DNA of 64,000 bases, from contig JAOTON010002243.1 in the NCBI GenBank assembly GCA_034440635.1, positions 1,520,501 through 1,584,500 of the forward strand, written 5' to 3'. Positions 61,566 through 64,000 of the stretch are shown in pieces. A model generated the notes under the pieces. The model ran no database searches. It saw only the letters and a list, made by a program, of their open reading frames with translations, and was not told where the DNA came from. How positions within the stretch are numbered: the first letter of the stretch is position 1; the number at the start of each line of letters is the position of its first letter. Source of the stretch: Lepas anatifera (Eukaryota > Arthropoda > Thecostraca > Lepadidae). Made by a program: the position numbers and the translations under genes.

Positions 61566-62300
61566 AAAGCAAAATTCAAAAAGGATAGGTAGATAGGTAG
61601 GTAAGCGGGGAAGGACAAGGTACTCACGATAGCTTCCCATTTCAATAACAGCTTCGGCACTTAATTTTTACGACGTCCAATTTCTAGCAGTACGATCAAT
61701 TTGTGAATGGATGTTTTAAATTTCATCCACTAGATTTTGTCCCATGACTCACGTTCTTCATAAGGGTTTCACAAATTAAATATATTGGTGATAATTTCCA
61801 AAGTACTGTCTCGCACTAGAGAAGGCTAGAAATCCGCGAATGCAACAATGTCAATAAACAAATCCGTTGTAATCAGGGTCCTAAGACGCAGCATCGCACG
61901 TGCTAGCTTCTAAGGCATGCCTGGTTTGCTGATTTAACGAGCGAGTACTCGCGTCTGAATGAATGAGGTATTAGAGCTGTCAGTCAAAAAGCACAAGTTA
62001 GGTTTGCCACGCGGTTATGCAGATTCAGGGATATCGCGTAGTGCCTAATCTCACATTTGTTGACGTTAAGAGCTGTGAACGTGAATTGTCCGAGATGCAA
62101 ATCATTGGCTCTTTGACCCAGTGATTCGAAAAAGGAATATTCACTGTAACTTAAACATCGAGTCAAATTATATTTGTTCCACATAAAGTACATACCTACT
62201 CTGACATTTAAAAGTGGCTAGGCAGTGCCTAATGTGCCTCTATGGCAGCGCCGCCACTGGTGCAAAGAGGAGGAACATGTGGGCAAGATGCACGACTTAA
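61566..62300. other. no feature recognised
   Basis: AT-rich, no coding signal. Confidence 0.3.
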
Positions 62301-62744
62301 CGTACCATGAAAATAAGGAGCCAGTACAGAATCAGTAACTCCGTTTCCAAGCCACTCACTACGCAGGTATCGCACACCTCAGGTGGAGTAGCAGGGCCTT
62401 GCCGGCTCTGGCTCCAGTTCTGCCTCCCACACACTGTCCAGCGTCCATCAGCACAGCAGCTCAGCACAGTCGACACGGCACCGGCACCGGCACCGGCGGC
62501 GGCGGCGGCAGCGCGCGCCAGCACTGACGCGCGTGAGGACGGCGGCCGCCTCCTCAGACGCACCGCCGCTGATCGATACAGATCCAGCACTGGGCAGGCG
62601 AGGCCGCTCACGGCGGAAACGGGGGCACCGGCGGCTCACGCCGAGACGGCCGCACTCCGTCCCGCGAGGGTGCCGGCTGGCTCACAGCGCCCCGCGGGCG
62701 CGGTGTCTCCAAACAGAGGAAGAGCCAGGGTGGAGAACGGTGCG
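62301..62744. other. CpG-rich stretch with overlapping open frames
   Basis: 62450-62720 is very rich in G+C and CpG, starting with ACCGGC repeats and a (GGC)n. Frames are open on both strands (plus 62307-62750, minus 62297-62611) and neither has a recognised domain. A first exon or promoter of some gene is possible but unsupported. Confidence 0.3.
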
Positions 62745-62956
62745 TGCTAATGGCGGGAACGGGAGCACAGCACCAGGAAGGGGGAGGTGGAGACAGGAGT
62801 TCAGCGTCCCGAATAGGCGGCGGGGACGGGAGCACAGCGCCAGGAAGGGGGAGGTGGGGACAGGAGTGCAGCGCCCCGAATAGGCGGCGGGGACGGGAGC
62901 ACAGAGCCAGGAAGGGGGAAGTATATAGTACCCCCGGTCAGAGCGGGGACGGGAGG
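62745..62956. repeat. 67 bp minisatellite, left part
   Basis: Units with GGGACGGGAGCACAGCGCCA GGAAGGGGGAGG and CGAATAGGCGGCGG, about three copies. Similar units resume at 63736 on the far side of a LINE fragment. Confidence 0.85.
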
Positions 62957-63735
62957 GGATACCTGCCAATGAACGCGCTGACCGATGAGCCAAAGAGGCA
63001 GCCTAGGATATTCTCTCAACTGGCTTAGGCACGCCATTCTCAGATTTTTTTATTAAAAAAATCGGCGAGTATATTCTGAGAATATGGCAGCGCACCTGGG
63101 AAGGCGACCCTAAGGGCGCTAGGTTGCGGGCGCTGAAGCCCTAAACAGGGAAATCAGCTAAGCCCTAAACTGGCAGTCAGCTGGTGCTAACTGTAGGAGA
63201 GTTCTTTCTTGCTAGGCTGCGGATAGGTCCCACATGCGCCACGCGTTCACACCACCTTGGGGGGTGATGGTCCGCCGGCCTGTCAGCGCTGTGGAGACAT
63301 TTTAACGACCCGACATATGCTGACGGATTGTTCCGAATTTTTGAGTTGGAGAGAACTTGCACCTGCCCGGTGCACCTACTCAGGAGGCGCTCCTGGGAGT
63401 ATCCCTATCTGTGGACGTCTCCAACGTCGTCTTATTCTTGAACAGTGTGAATTTCAATGTCATTTAATTAGGTATCGGTATCCCTGTCTAGGTTTCGGTA
63501 TCTCTGCCCGTCTAGGCTTTCTTTATCTCCTGACATACCTGTGTATGTATACGTGTCAGAGGGCAAGCCGCTCTTTTATGTACCATGTTTGGTTTTATTT
63601 TAGAGGACGCTTCTGACCAGCCTGCCGGTGCAGACTCCTTTAAGACCAGGAACAATGACTTCGATATGGACGCAAAATGACCGATTTGTCGACGCGCCCT
63701 AAAACCCCAATGATGATGATGCTAATGATGAAGCA
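62957..63735 (+). pseudogene. LINE 3' fragment with RNase H end and zinc knuckle
   Basis: The plus strand reads IPANERADR.AKEAA (the end of a retroelement RNase H domain), then ILRIWQRTWEGD, FFLARLRIGPTCATRSHHL. After a frameshift near 63260 comes PPACQRCGDILTTRHMLTDC, a CCHC-type knuckle typical of the C-terminus of I/R1-group LINEs. The 3' end is GCGCCCTAAAACCCC followed by (GAT)n at 63704-63733. The fragment is 5'-truncated at the minisatellite junction and has several stops. Confidence 0.8.
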
Positions 63736-63835
63736 CTGCGCCAGGAAGGGGTTGGGGTGGAGACGGGAGCACAGTGCCACGAAAATGAGGCTGCAGACGG
63801 GAGCAGAGTGCCCCCAGACAGCGGCGGGGAGGAGA
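63736..63835. repeat. 67 bp minisatellite, right part
   Basis: GCGCCAGGAAGGGGTTGGGG, GACGGGAGCACAGTGCCACG and GACGGGAGCAGAGTGCCC continue the array from 62745-62956. The last 165 bp of the window show nothing. Confidence 0.75.
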
Positions 63836-64000
63836 GGAGACTGGGAAAACAGCAGCCCCCCGACTCCAGGACAAGGCCGAGCGGGGAGGCGCCAGCACTG
63901 TGGCGTGTCTCCGCTGTAACCTGCAAACCTGCTCCAATTACTTGGCTACCCCACCCAAACAGTGACGACGCCCTCCTGCGAAATATGAACCATTGGCCTC

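Overview
The window is eukaryotic, almost certainly from an invertebrate animal genome. Protein-coding DNA is very sparse. Nearly all recognisable sequence is transposon-derived or tandemly repeated, and the one convincing host gene is split into exons with canonical splice sites. Two minus-strand exons (29160-29385 and 24914-25107) encode the end of the GAF-B domain and the following linker/start of the catalytic region of a PDE2A-type cyclic-nucleotide phosphodiesterase. The species cannot be named. A PDE2-type gene argues against a fly-like insect. CR1-like, Jockey-like and RNase H-bearing LINEs, Penelope-like elements, hAT/TTAA-type MITEs and long microsatellites suit a marine arthropod or another invertebrate.

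Layout. 1-5.9 kb: a 22-24 bp minisatellite interrupted by a 5'-truncated CR1-like LINE, which itself carries a 540 bp (CA)n tract and a 1.94 kb insert with an 8 bp target duplication. 6-9.6 kb: degenerate repeats, two hAT-like MITEs and a compound (CA)n/(TA)n. 12.5-14.7 kb: a hAT-like element with an inverted sister copy at 53.1-55.7 kb. 15.7-21.2 kb: a fold-back element with arms of about 1.3 kb, one arm broken by a Jockey-like LINE. 24.0-29.4 kb: the PDE2A exons. 30-33 kb: degenerate satellite, a tRNA-type SINE and repeat fragments. 34.3-38.1 kb: a fold-back DNA transposon with a decayed transposase-like frame. 40.5-44.5 kb: a Penelope-like element with a 13 bp target duplication, inverted terminal repeats and hammerhead-like motifs. 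45-57 kb: TTAA-flanked elements rich in AGGTCA half-sites, MITEs, and a second, rearranged Penelope fragment. 57.7-58.9 kb: an 18 bp minisatellite. 59.7-61.6 kb: a hAT-like element with a perfect 8 bp duplication. 62.3-64 kb: a CpG-rich stretch and a minisatellite split by an RNase H-LINE 3' fragment.

The most unusual observation is at the PDE2A exon of 24914-25107. It is abutted on both sides by minisatellites built from its own splice sites. About 14 tandem copies carry its 3' splice site (CTCGGCAG/GTGT), and about 29 tandem 32 bp copies carry its 5' splice site region (TGGCCAG/GTGAGCG). This produces arrays of AG/GT junctions around a single 194 nt exon.

Otherwise the window is a record of nested insertions. 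Several can be dated relative to each other because an uninterrupted sister copy shows the empty site.
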